Under the pieces are notes generated by a model. The model saw nothing but the letters and a program-made list of their open reading frames with translations. It made no database searches and had not been told where the DNA came from. A DNA stretch of 64,000 nucleotides, taken from NCBI GenBank assembly GCA_963383645.1, contig OY726561.1, forward strand, positions 138,706,727 to 138,770,726, read 5' to 3'. The translations under genes were made by a program, and so were the position numbers. The DNA comes from Muscardinus avellanarius. Taxonomy: Eukaryota; Chordata; Mammalia; Rodentia; Gliridae. Positions 11,501 through 25,400 of this stretch are shown here, piece after piece; position 1 is the stretch's first letter; every line of letters begins with the position of its first letter.

Positions 11501-14500
11501 TGAGTGGCTTCCTTTTGACTTCCTTCCTGAAGCTAATGGTTTCCTGCTGGCAAAATCTCTTCTCCCTATAGACGAGCTTGGTTTACTCATAGCAGGAACA
11601 TAACAAGCATCTGAGGAGTGAGGCTGAGACAGCACCGGCGTCTTCACAGCCCCTTGCTTGGGTCTGGATTGGAAAGTGTCAGAACCAGTGACGATTTATT
11701 TAGAGTCTGTGTTTTCATCACAAACACAGGGTCTTTAAATAGTGTGGAGAAAGACCAGGAGAATAGTGGAAGGGGACTGGGAGAAGGAGGTAGGAAAGAG
11801 AAAAAGGAGTACTGAGGAAGGAATAACCTTAAATAATACTATGGCAACATATGAAGGCCTTGCTACCAATCTCACTAACCTGTACGAGGAGAGGGAGTGG
11901 GCAGGGACGTGGAGGAGCGAGAGGCTGCACGCACGCACGTCTGTACTACATTGAACCTCAATAGAATGTATAATTGCGATGTGCTAATAAAAATTTATAA
12001 AAAATCTCCCTCATTTTCTATCTTTCCCTACACACAAAACAGAAAGCCTTATATAAATAGCGCTTGGCATCCCACCTAAAGCTCAATGGTCATCTTTTGA
12101 CTTAATGAGTGAATAAATCAACAAAATCCTCACATGCACGCTGGTGTTTCTTGCTTTTCTTGAAATCCCTTGACAGCCCTGGCTGTCAGTGTAGGGCCTG
12201 GGTGACCACTGGGAAGGCAGCTTACAAGGGGACCATGAGGAAGGTGGCTTACTTCGGGGGATCACGGAGAAGGTAGCTTATTTCAGGGGACCATGAGGAA
12301 GGTGGCTTACTTTGGGGGACCACAGGAAGACAGCTTACTTCAGGGGACCACAAGGGAGGCAGCTTACTTCAGCTTCTTGGCCCTCTCATCGCCTGCCTGG
12401 AGCTTCCTCAGCCGCATCCTCTCTCTCGGGGTCATTCTCTGCACCTCGGACAGCGCCCGCAGACTCTGCAAGTGGACCTTTTTTTGCCTACAAATAATAT
12501 AGATTTCCCACATGCATACAGGCTCAGAAAAATTAAACAAATATTTTACAGACGTATCATTATACCAGTGAGAGAGGGCGTCTCGAGGCACCAGGCAAAA
12601 ACTAATAAACTTTGGGTAGGTAATGAGCCAACCAGGACTGCAGCTAATTGGCAATATTTTTCAAATTAGATTTTTGTTTAAAAGCAAATTATGTCCTTTC
12701 CAGATTTCTGCTCATTTCACTGCCTATGACTGGATTTCACAATGTAAGACAAATTAGGATCTTGGCCATTAGAAAGTAAAGAGACCGGCAGAGCAATGGA
12801 ACCATATGGATAAGAACGCCATCTTTGGAGTCAGGCAGGGTTGGGGTTCCACCTCTGCCATTCGTTATTAGCTCAGGAGTCTTGGACACCAAACTGAACC
12901 TCATCTTTCCCATCTGTAAAGAGTGGAGTACTATACACACAATGCCTGTTATGTAAAAAGTATTCCAAAATGATAATATCATAACAGCTACACTTTACTG
13001 ATCATATCTGACATGCTAGGCTTAATGCAGTTATACTGTATAGTGCACAGTATAGCAGTTAATCACACACGTTAATAGCGCTCTCTGAGTTTAAATACTA
13101 GCTCTCAGGTTACTAGATGCCCTGGAGAAAGTTTTTTAACCTTGCAAAGACTACAAAATATTATCGTTCTATTTCATAGAGTGGCTCTACATTTACATGA
13201 GCTAATTCATGTAATGTGGTCCTATCCGAGCCAAATATTAGGTCATTATGTCCCAAAATGTTAGCTATATTATTACTTAAGAGCTTTTTCTTTAGTTAAA
13301 GAAACGAGCTCACATTAATCAAGTGTTGAAAGTTCTGTAACATAATTCTCAATGACATTTGCTTCTGCTCCTAATTTGATTAGGGTTCAATGTCGCAGAA
13401 TGCCTTTTGCACTCAGCTCCTTCCTTTAAAAACACAATAAGAGAACATTTTAATGGCTGTTGTAGGCGGTTATCCCTCTGGAATATCGTGCAGAGAAAAC
13501 TTCCAAGGGATGTACAGTTTTTCAGAAATACACTATATACAATGTGCTTGTAAAACCAATAACATTGCCTTAAAAATAGCCACAGATCTTAAAAATAAAA
13601 GTGACTAATCGAAATCAACATTTCCTAGAGTGAAATACCTCCAAAACAACTGAATACTAGAACATCGGTAATTGTAAACAGTGTCAGTTTAACACTTTTA
13701 ACTGTAAACAGTATAAACTGTCTCACAACCGCAGGTGCAAAATGGTAACTAAAATCAGTTCAATATTTTTAAAATAATACATCTTTTATTGTCACATATC
13801 CAGCTAATAAAGTAAAATGTGAAATTCCAAACTTTTGGGGAAAAACTCAAGGGAACACCTGAGAATTCTGAGAATTTTCCCTTCAAGTTCAATGTGCTTT
13901 ATCTGGCGATCATCATGCATCAGGCCACAGATAGACTAGGGAAAGAAGTGAAGTTGTCTGGTTGGAGATGACCTGACCCGTCGTAGAGAACATCCCTCAG
14001 AAAAATACCCTCAACCAGAAGATTTCTAGACTCAACAAATTTCAAAAAGCCAGATCAAAATCAATGTATGGAAAATAACTTTGCTCTATACCAATAACAA
14101 ACATGCTAAAAAATGAAGAAAAAATTCTATTCACACTAGCCTCAAAAAATAAATTGCTTAGGAAAAATCTAACCAAGGAAACAAAAGACTTCTGGAAATA
14201 AGATTACAGAACCCTGAAGAAAGAGATTGAAGAAGACCTTCGAAGATGGAAAAACCTTCTATGCTCTTGAATAGGCAGAATAAGTATTGTCAAAATGGTC
14301 ATTCTACCAAAAGCTTCAATGCGATCCCAATCAAAATATCAATGCCATCATTCACAGAACTAAGAACAAAACAAAAATATTACTAAAATTCATATGAAAG
14401 AAAAAAATAACCAGAATAGCCAGAACAATTCTGAACATTAAGAACCATGCATCACAATACCTGATTTTAAATTATACTACAGAACCCTGGGCGTGGTGGC

Positions 14501-17500
14501 GCACGCTTGTGATCCCTGCATTTGGGAGGCGGAGACAGGAGGATCGCGCAGGTTCGAAGCCAGCCGCGCTGGCTTAAGAGACCCTGTTTCCAAAAATTAA
14601 AAAAATAGGTCTGGGAGTGTAGCCCAGAGGTAGAAGGGCTTCCAGGAACCCCATACCACCACCAAAAAAATTATACTATAGAGCAATAGTAATAAAAACA
14701 ATATATTGGCATAAAAACAGGCTCATAGACGAGTGCAATAGAAGAGAAGATACAGATACCGATTCTCACACTCACAGATGCCAAAAACATCTGCTAGAGA
14801 AAAGAGAGACTTCTCCATAAATGGTGTTGGGAAAACTAGAAAGGCAAGTACAGAAGAAAGAAACCAGACCACTGTCTCTCACTCGCACAAAAGTAAACTC
14901 AAAACGGGTTAAAGACTTAGAAATCATACCAAAAATATGAAATAACCAGAAGAAAACTGTGTACCAACTTTCTAACATACAGACACTGGCCGAGACTTCC
15001 TCAGTGAGACGTGTAAAGATCGGGAAATGAAGCCGAACACCAATGCAATGGATGGCATCAAGCTAAAAAGCTTCTGTGTAGCAGAGGAAGCAGTCAGGCA
15101 TGTGAAGAGATCTCTAAATGGGAGAGACCCGCTGGCAGCTACTCCTCTGAGAGGGGACTAACACCTAGAATACACAAAGAACTACAAAATTAACCCCCAA
15201 AAACAAATGACCCAATTAATAAACGAGCAATTGAACTGAGTAGACACTTCTCAAAAAGGACAGATACAATGCCCAACAAATATATAAAAAACTGCTCAAC
15301 ATCACTAGCAAGCAGGGAAAGGCAGATCAAAAGCACATGAGATTCTAGCTAGCTCTAGTTGGAATAGGAATCACAAAGACCACAAACAATAATCAATGCT
15401 GGGAGAAGGTGAGGGGAGAGGCACACTGTGTGCTGCTGGTGGGACTGTAAGTTAGAGCAGCCGATGTGGGGACCAGCATGGAGATTCTCCAAAAGACTAG
15501 AAACAGAACCACCTGACAACCCAGGTATATCACTCCTGAGTATCATTCCAAAAGAACTAAAATTACAATACTATAGTAACACACGAAGACGCGTGTTAAT
15601 AGCAGCACAATTCTTAAGATCCAAGCTGTGGAACCAACCTAGGTGTCTCAACAGATGGTGGATGAGGAAAATGTGGTACCCCCATTATTATAATCTTATT
15701 CAAAGCCACGTGTGGCGATATGCACCTGTAACCTCAGTACATGGGAGGCAGAGACAGGAGCATCGCAGGTTTGAGGACAGCCTCAGCAACTGAATGAGGC
15801 TCTCAGCAACCGAGTGAGACGCTCTTTCCAAATAGGTAAAATGGGTTTGGGGTTGTGGCTCTGAGGTAGAATGCCTCTGGGTTCAACTCCTAGTACCACA
15901 AAAATAAAAGAAGAAGAATCTTATTCAACCACAGAGAAGAGCAAAATTATTTCATTTGCAAGAAATGGATGAAAGTAGAAAACATCACACTAGGTGAGAT
16001 CAGCCAGACCCAGGAAGTCATGAGCCACATGTCTAGAGAGAAAACAGGAAATGGGACTTCGTGAAAATGAGGAGAAAGGCCAGTAGAATGGTGGGAGGGG
16101 GTCGGGAGAGGGAGAAGATGAGGGGAAAAGAAGGCATGAGGAAGGACACAGAGCAAATAAAGTTATGTCTGTACATGAATGTATCAGTACAGCCTGAGCA
16201 GCACGCTCGGAGAGGCAGCAGCAGGGTGGCGGGTGGGTGGGCTGCAGAGGGAAACACAGCACAAGATGCCCTGCCCACGCGTGGACATCAGCTCTGAATA
16301 TCACTGCGATGTACAGATACAATGCACCCGCTGAAACACTAGAGGGGAAAGAGCTGGATGTCTTTGATGGATCGGTTTCCTTAGTTTGAGTATAAGGATA
16401 AAAACAAACACGGCACAGTCGAGAAACCACTGGTGTGGGAACTAAGGAAATACATTTGGCCATTTGGCCTTGAAGACCAACCTCTTAAGCACCTGCCCGC
16501 CACACACACGCACGCACGCACGCTGCCTTACATGCTGCTGGGGGGGGGGGTCTGCTGTCCTTTTGGGGTCTTCAGAAGACTAAAGAGATTCCCTTCGTCA
16601 ATGTTATCTATTTCGTCTTTGAAAGCAGTGTTCTGTGGAGTCGAGCACCACCACCTGCACGGTCGCACACGGCTCTTCTGAATGAACCGAGTGTTCTGGG
16701 TTCCGCCAAGTCACGGCACCAGCAATTTTAATGAGGAGAAAGAGAAGCTACACCAAAAAACAATCCTGGTTCTTTGGGAAACACACTATCTGTGGTTCTC
16801 CTGTGAGAGGATGTATATTTCGAGGAAGTAAATTTTGGCTTAGTTGCAACTGTCCCAGATCTGCCCAATATTCTCCTCCAGGAGATAATCTGCCAGTTCT
16901 CATTAAATAAACAACAGATGAGAGCCACTCTGCTTATGATGGAAGGCTCATTAGCACAGATATTACTAAACGTCTAGGACATTAATTTATCTACACACTT
17001 ACGAGGCAACTGCAGAGCCACCCCGCAGATCCGTGAGCCTTGAGGTGGTTTAAATTTTTATGGTTTCAATTTGCTGCCCCCTGGGGCAAATGGATTTGGA
17101 ATGCCACGCTGCTGAGGCTCCTGAATTTCTTGGCAAGACTTGAGTGGATTTTAGGAAGCTCCATGCCGTCTGTGTAACACTAATAGATTTTTTAAAGACA
17201 AATGCATTTAACATTTACACTGGGTGGGCTTTTAACAACAAGCAATTACTTACATGGCGTTAATTATATAGGCAGCCTCTTTCTGACAGTCCAAATTCTT
17301 GTCTTCCAGTGTTATTTCTGAATATTTACTCATCAGGTGCTGCGGGTTGAAGCGGAGAGAAAAAAATAACTGACAAATCTCAAAGATCCCTCTTAGCAAT
17401 GAAAGAGCATAAAACTACCACATGTGTTTCCTGACTTGAGGTATTATTATTATCATTATTATTATCAGCGCTAGGGATGAGTCCAGGGGCATTCTACTTC

Positions 17501-18763
17501 TGAGATACATCTCCAGCCCTATTTTCTATTTTTTTTTAATTTTGAAACAGGGTCTCACTAAGTTACTGAGGGCCTCACTAAGTTGTTGAGGCTGGCCTCA
17601 AACTTGTGACCCTCTTCTCTCAGCCTCCCAAGTACTGGGATTACAGATGTGAACCACTGCACCCAGACATGGTAACAGTTTTTTGTACTATAAAGGGTTA
17701 TATAACATTACAGGAATGCCGGGCATGGTGACACATGCCTGCAATCCCAGTACTTGGGAGGCTGAGACAGGAGAGTTGCAGGTTTGAGGCCAGCACATGG
17801 AAACTTGGAAAGGCCACGAATTTTTATTTCAAAATGAAAAATTAAAAAAGGGCTGGGTGTTTAGCTCAGAGGTAGAACATCCCTGGGTTCATTCCGTAGG
17901 ACACACACACGCACACACACGCACACACACACGGAACCTCCCTTCTCTGTCTACCTTCAGCGAACACAGCCTACTTGAGGGATTCTGTACTAGCTACTCC
18001 TGGTGATGGAACACTGCCTCTCCTGTTCCTGGCTCGGCTGGCTGCTTCTCATGGCTCCCTCTCCTTCAGTGACTACCAGAGCCTCCCCCGCCCTTAGTTT
18101 TACAGAATCCTGCTAACTTTCTTTGTAGTGCTTGTGACTGTTCATTGGCTCACCTGTTTTCTAAAGTGTTGAGTTCTCTCACCAGCAATCGAGCTTCCAA
18201 AGAAGCCATCCCTGTCGCTTGCATTTTGCTCCCCCATGCAGCACAGAGCTCGGCACTCAGGAGTGAATGAAGGACGACACCTGACTGTCTGCTTCCTTTG
18301 GACTGAACACTTGGCCGAAAGGAAAAGGCGCGCGCACGCACACACGCACACACACACATACATACACACATGCACACACATACACACACACGCACACACA
18401 TACACACACACGCACACACACACACGCACGCACACACACACTTTGGAAGGTGGATGCCTGCTTTGTGGTTTCTATGAAAGCTATCCACCAGATCAGAGAA
18501 GACCTGCCTGGAGGATTAGTACTGCAAAAGCCTGAGAAGTTAAAAATGAGAAAAGCTTGCGGGGAGACCGTCTGCTTCTTCCTCACCACCTGAGGCACAT
18601 TCTCTACATCAAATCTTCTAATCCACAGGACACGTAAAAATAATCTCATTTAATCAATAAAAAGTGGTATTGAGTGATATAATAAACAAGTGAGGTAATA
18701 AATGTTCCAGGAGACCCCATATTTTGGTATTACTGTTCATACATTCTTGTCCAAGCAGGGCTA

Positions 18764-18824
<61 letters not shown>

Positions 18825-19290
18825 GGAGATTGAACCCAGGGGCATTTTACCTACAAGACACATCTCCAGTCCTATTTCCTTTGTTCTTTATTTTGAAACA
18901 AGGTCTCACTAGGCTGCAGAGGGCCTCACTAAGTAGCTGGGGCTGGCCACGAACCTGTGGTCCTCCCGTCTAAGCCTCCTAAGTGATGGGATTACAAGCC
19001 TGCGCCACCATGCCTGGCTGAGCAGGGCTGAATTTTTAAGGAGCTGAGGTAAGCTCTGTCAGTTTAAGAGCCACAGTGAGCTTAGGCAGACTATCAGAGC
19101 CCTCATGTCCTACTCCGAGCTCCACCAGGATGCCGGGCATGTGCCCCCTTTGCAAAGAAATTGTCCTAACATTTCTCTCAGCTTCTTTTCAATCTTGTTT
19201 CTTCTTTCTGACTGATTCTCAATGCATCTTATTTTCACAGTATGCCCTTAAGTCGTAGACTGCGCATATAAATGCTAAAGTTATTTTTCA

Positions 19291-19338
<48 letters not shown>

Positions 19339-19378
19339 CCTCCCTCCCTTTCTCTCTCTCTCTCTCTCTTATCTCTCT

Positions 19379-19428
<50 letters not shown>

Positions 19429-22400
19429 CTGGGTATGGAGCCCAGGGGCATTCCACCTCCAAGCTACACCTCCAGCCCTATTTTTTATTTTTATTTTGAA
19501 ACCGGATCTCACTCAGTTGCCAAGGGCCTCACTAAGTAGCAGCTGAGGCTGTCCTCGAACCACAGTCCTGTCTCAGCCTCCCAGATCCTGAGATTCCAAG
19601 CATGTGCCACCGCACCCGGCTCCCTTCTCTTTACCTGTAGCTGCTCAGCAATGTAAGGGACTTTTAAAATTTCCACGGCAGATGGTCTCAATGAAGGATT
19701 TTTGTTCAACATGCTGCAATGTCCAAAGAAAATTATTTTTCAAACGAGTCAAAATGTATGTTCATTTAAACAAAATGGCATTATCTACAACAGTTTCTAT
19801 GGCAACAGGTCTGTTTCCGTACCTTTCCATGACGGCGTTGAGTTCCTTTGGGTATCGCTCAGGGAGTGAAGGTGTGTCACCTTCAACAATTTTTAAAACA
19901 ACAGACAAGAAATTGGAGCCAGTGAATGCATGATTCATACAACACATCTCATATAAAATACATGCCAGTGACCTGAAGACAAAATCAAAGAATTTAAATA
20001 AGGAAAAATATCCTATTTAAAAATTTGTTCACCATGCAAAACCCCAGAGGCACTGAGGCTTTGGCTACAAAGACCTAACATATGTTTCACTTGCTTGTCT
20101 TAAAAGTACAGCTTCATACTGTTGATTTCCCCACTCAAAGTATGTGTACAAAAAAATCTCCCAAACAGACAAAAAAGGTAAAAGAATAAAGCACAAAGGG
20201 AAGTGTGAATGACTGCTTTTTCCAGAGAACAAACCAAAATTTAGGAAGATGTCTGTGCATACTAAGGTACTAAGGAGTCTAAAATAGTTGATCAATGTAG
20301 TAAGGAATTTTTGAATTAGCCTCTATGAAGAAAAATATAATTAGATATTGTCTTCCTAAAGTATTTTTGATAATGCTACGTATACAAAATGAAATTTTAA
20401 TTTATTAGCCTAGCTTTCCCTTTACTGTGTACCTGTACCTTCTAAAACAGAAATTAGCATCCTTTACTAGTTCTCTGAATATAATCTATTTACAAGTGTG
20501 GTGGGAGAGCTACATTAAAATGTATAATTCCTTCTCAAGGGGCATGAAATGGAATATTAAAATTCTACCTCCATCCAACACTGATTTGGGTAAACCATAT
20601 AAGTCAGTAACCTCTTAAACAGCAGATTTTTTTCCCAATAGCTCTACAACCCAAAGAAAAACAAGAGATAAATTTCTTCTTGAGTTTATTATTAAATAAT
20701 AACTGTCCTTCTCCTAAAGGTTATTTTTATCTTATAAGCATTATGAATTATATAACTGGCCTGGTTTACCTTTTCATGTTAGTTGCTAGAGAGATTAGAA
20801 AAAAATTTATGATTGACCTTATATGTTACACTCTTAAAGTTCATTAACTCTCTAGTAACTGTTTCCAAAGATACTCAAGTGAATAAAATGCTAGATAAAG
20901 AATTAAACATGATTATAAGAAAGGCTCAATAAACTCCAACAGAATACATAAACAACAACATGAATTAAGGTAGATAATGTGAGAGGGGAATGAAAAAGTC
21001 AATAAAGCATTGGAAAAAGAACCAAATTGTGAAAATGAAAAGCTCAGTAAGTAAGATTAACACTCAGTCCAAGCTGAGAAGGGGGTGTTGCGTGCCTTTA
21101 ATCCCAGTGCGTGGGAGGCTGAGACAGGAGAACTGTAGGTTCAAGGCAGCCTCGGCGACTTAGTGAGACCTTGCTCAAAATAAAAAATAAAATCGGTCTT
21201 CAAATGCAGCCTGACAGTAGAATGCCTCTGGGTTCAACCTTCAGTATCCAAAGAAATAAGCAAACAAACAAAAAAACAAAACCTTTAGTCCACACAAAGG
21301 GACCAGATCAGCTAGAAGAATGTTGAGACGTGAAGACAGGCTGCTGAAGTATCACATTCAGAGAGTAACTGAGAAAAGAAACGAAGAGAATACACAAGAT
21401 CGCTGAGATTCCAGTAAAAGGCAAAATATACATAACTGGAATAGATCAGTGAGAACTATGAGCTGAAAGCACAGAAAACCTACTCAGAGAATAACAGAAA
21501 ATCTCCCAAATCTTAGAAAAGGCACAGACAATCCAAGGACAGTAAGAGGCACTTAGAGCCTCAAATACACATGACCATTAAAAAATACTGTCCACAGCAC
21601 ATTACAGCTAAACTCCCCAAGTACAGAACAAAGAAAGTATATAAAAAGGCTCAAGAGAGAAGTGCCGAGTCACTTGTAAAAGCAAATCAATATAATAACA
21701 GCAGATTTTTCAGAAGAAACTCCAAAGGCCAGGAGAGCATGGAATGATGTATTTTAGGCCCTGAAAGAAAACAACGGCCAGCCTACATCCAGCAACGTAA
21801 CCCTTCAGAATCAAAGGACGGATAAGGACGCTCCAAGCTAAATGTAAATGGAAGGAATTCATGACCACTGGGGCAGCATTATGGAAGATACTTACTACAC
21901 CCAGAAGAGGAAACAAGATAAATATAATTTTGAGAACACAAGGATAAAAAGATCTCCCTAGATGAGTAGATAAGCAAATGAGAATTAAAAGTCAAACATG
22001 ATTAGTTCAGTAAAACATCAGAATGCTAACATGAAGAAGGAAGAGAGCAACAAACATAGATTATTCAAAACAACAACACAAATGTATTCAAAACAACAAC
22101 CAAAAAATACAAAAATGGCATGAACGAGAACATACCTTTTAACAATAACCTTGAATGTAAATTGTCTTAATTCTCAAAAAAAAAAAAAAAGACTGGCTGA
22201 CTGAATTTAAAAAAAACAACCAACACTATGCTTCCTACAAGAAACTCACCTCACCTGCAAAGATTAAAAGTGAAAATGATGAAGAATAATGTTCCAAACA
22301 TAACAAAGTAGACTATAAGCAAAAAATAGACAAAATCAGACGTGACAAGGAAGGTGACTATGTATTGATAAAGGAACAATCCATCAAAAAGGCATAACAA

Positions 22401-25400
22401 TTATAATATACACATGCATCAAGCATTAGAGCACCCAACTTTATAAAACAAAGACTACTAAATGTGAAGGGGAAGACAGGTCCCAGTACAGTTCATAGTG
22501 AAGGACCTCAGTAACTCCTCTCACCAACAGATGCACCACTCAGACCACACACGCAAAAATCAATAAAGAAACATCAAAGTTAGAGTACACTATAGATCAA
22601 ATGGACTGACCAGGCAGCTACATAATATTTCACCCCACAGCTGCAGAGTATGCATTCTTTTTTATCGGCACGTGAAACTTTTTATCATGTATTAGGCCAC
22701 AAAGCAAGTGTTTGTTCCATTATCTTTTCAATACCGCTACCAAGATGCCCACCAAGAACAATTTGTAAAATTATAACAAACAGTAAGCTTATTGGCGAAA
22801 TACTGAATGATTATGATTTTCTTCCAAGATAGGAATTAAGATAAGGATGTTTATACCACATCCATTTAGCATGTAATGAAGGTGATACCCAGTACAGTTA
22901 AGACCAGACGTTTAAAAAAAAAAACTATGAAAATTAGAAGACATTAAACTGTCACTAATGTTATCAACATAATTGCATACATAAAATTTTATGAACTGTT
23001 AGAATTAACAAGTGAACAAGAACACATAATCAAAGTTGTTCCAACAACCTTTGTAATAGCAAAAATCTAGAAGCATCTAATTCCCATTAAAAGTGAGATA
23101 TGTAAATAAATTATTATATATTAACCCAATGGAATTTAAAAAATAATTAACAAGTGAATTTAGCAAGGTTGCTAGATACAAAGGCATTTCCTTTCTATAA
23201 ACCTGGCACATTTTTTAAGAAAAAATATCATTAGGAGAATAAGAAGTAAGTCACAGAGAGGAAGAAGAATCTGTGATTTGAATATCTACCAAAGACTGGT
23301 AACTAGTCTACGTAAAAAATTAACTAATTAATCAAAACCCTTACAAAACATTAAAAAAATAAGGGAACATAGTAGAGAAATGGGCAAAGAATTATACAGA
23401 AACTTAACGTTCAAAAACCATGAGAAGATTCTCAGCATTATTAGTCATCAGAGAAATACAAATAAAAACTACAGTATAATAATATACATATTTCTTAGAA
23501 TGGCTAAAATAAAAACAGACAATACCAAGTTAGTATCTGTTATACTATGAAGAAAATGTTCCCAGAAGAAAGATTCTATATATTGTTATTAGTAAAGATA
23601 ATAATCAGAGCCAAATATTTCAACCTGTGTTCAGAATATGCAAAATATTTGCATTAGAAACTGTAACAGTAGTATGAATACAGTGCACCAATAAAAAATT
23701 AAAAAAAGAAACTGTAACAATATGTAGACATTTTTCACAAAAAGTTTATAATTCAAATATCAAGAGTTTATCTTCACAGAATAGTACACCTAAGGGAGTT
23801 GAAAGATTTGCTAATTCTAAACTCTCATTCTTTTTTTTTTCTTTTTGTGGTACTAGGGATTGAACCATGAAAGGTTCTACCTCTGAGCTACACTTCAGTC
23901 CTAGTCTTTCTTTTAATTTTTACACACTGTCTTGAAAATTTGCCAAGGCTAGCCTTGAGCCTGTGATCTACCTGTCTCAGCCCCCCAGTACTGGGATTAC
24001 AGGCATGTGCCACAGCATCTGGCTCAGACTCTCATTTTATTGATGAGAATAAAGCAAAGCTCAGAAAGAGGAGGTAATTTGCAGGGAAAAGTACCATGTT
24101 AGGTCAGTTTATCTTTGGTGTTGGTATTAGTTCTCATCTATTATTTTTAATATTTTAAGATTTCATTGTCCACACTGTTATATAATCACACACACAGGTC
24201 CAGGTGGTTGGGAATAAGCTATCATCCATCCCTCTACCCACATACTCTCTTCTGATTCCTCCTCCCATAGGCTCAGAGTCTCCTTTAGGACTTGGATTAA
24301 AAGCAGAACAAAGCCATCTAACGTCTCCTTGTTCTGACATATCTCAAGGATTTAATCGGCATTAATCCAGGACATTTTAGGCTGTCTTGAAAAGTAGACT
24401 GTTAGATTGTCTCCACCAATAATACAGACACAATAATAGTAAATAATGCAAAGATGTCTAAAATGTTAATAGTGCTTACCGTGAGCCAGGCTCTGTTCCA
24501 CATTCCTGGCATATTTCGATGCGCTGAATGATCCTCACAATGATTCTAATGCAGTAGGGACCATTACTCTCATTCCCACTCCCATAAACTTAGGCAGACT
24601 GTTGGAGGCACGCTGGCCTTGCACATCCTCGAGGTGAAAGTCATGGCTCGCCTTGACAGAGCCATTCAGACAGGACGGACTTCCCGAACTCCACACCCTA
24701 TGTGGAACCATAATCCATTTCTAACGGTCCCCGGAGACCTGGACAATCAGCCATACGGGCATCAGGTCACAGCAAGCCATACGTAGAGCACAAGTGAGAT
24801 CCCCCGTGGGGAAAGGAGAGGAAGGAAGACCGGTCTGGCTCTTTTTCCCCCCATTACTTGGGAGAAAAAGGAAATTAGAGTCCTCTTAACAGCGAACTGA
24901 TCATGGAGTCAGACGCTTATGCAGACATAACTCTAGCTGAACTACATTTAATGAATTGGTTAAGGTTAGAAGAAGGTGTGCAATTATCTGCCTCAACAGA
25001 CCAAAGAATAATTAGATCTCAAGGCTGATTCAAAACCAAATAACTTCAAACTACCAAATAATGTTTGTGTGTGTAGGAAGCATTACTATGAATCTCTTCA
25101 TCGAGTACGATTACAATGCACCAATATTTTTTTTTTTTTGGTGGTACTGGGGTTCCTGGAAACTCTTCTACCTCCGGGCTACACTCCCAGACCTATTTTA
25201 TATTTTTATTTGGAAACAGGGTCTCTTAAGCCAGCATGGCTGGCTTCGAACCTGCGCCATCCTCCTGTCTCTGTCTCCCAAGCGCGGGGATTACAAGGCA
25301 TGCGCCACCACGCCCGGCTACCAATAATTTTTAAGAGAAAAAAATAAAGGAAATAGGGAAACAAAACAAAGCCAAATAACTTTGACCACTGTTTGTGTGT

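Larger units (their letters stand above)
13985..16345 (+). mobile_element. L1 ORF2 3' part plus 3' UTR, split by two SINEs
   Basis: Colinear L1 blocks 13985-14483, 14683-15703 and 15917-16345. Landmarks are AATGCGATCCCAATCAAAAT, TGGTGTTGGGAAAACTAG, GTGAGATCAGCCAG and GGAGAAAGGCCAGTAGAATG. Both gaps are exactly filled by SINEs with target duplications. No long open frame survives, so the copy is dead. Confidence 0.92.

Noticed and set aside
18142..18649. Cys-Val or His-Thr rich frames
   Set aside because: Translations of the CA/GT microsatellite.
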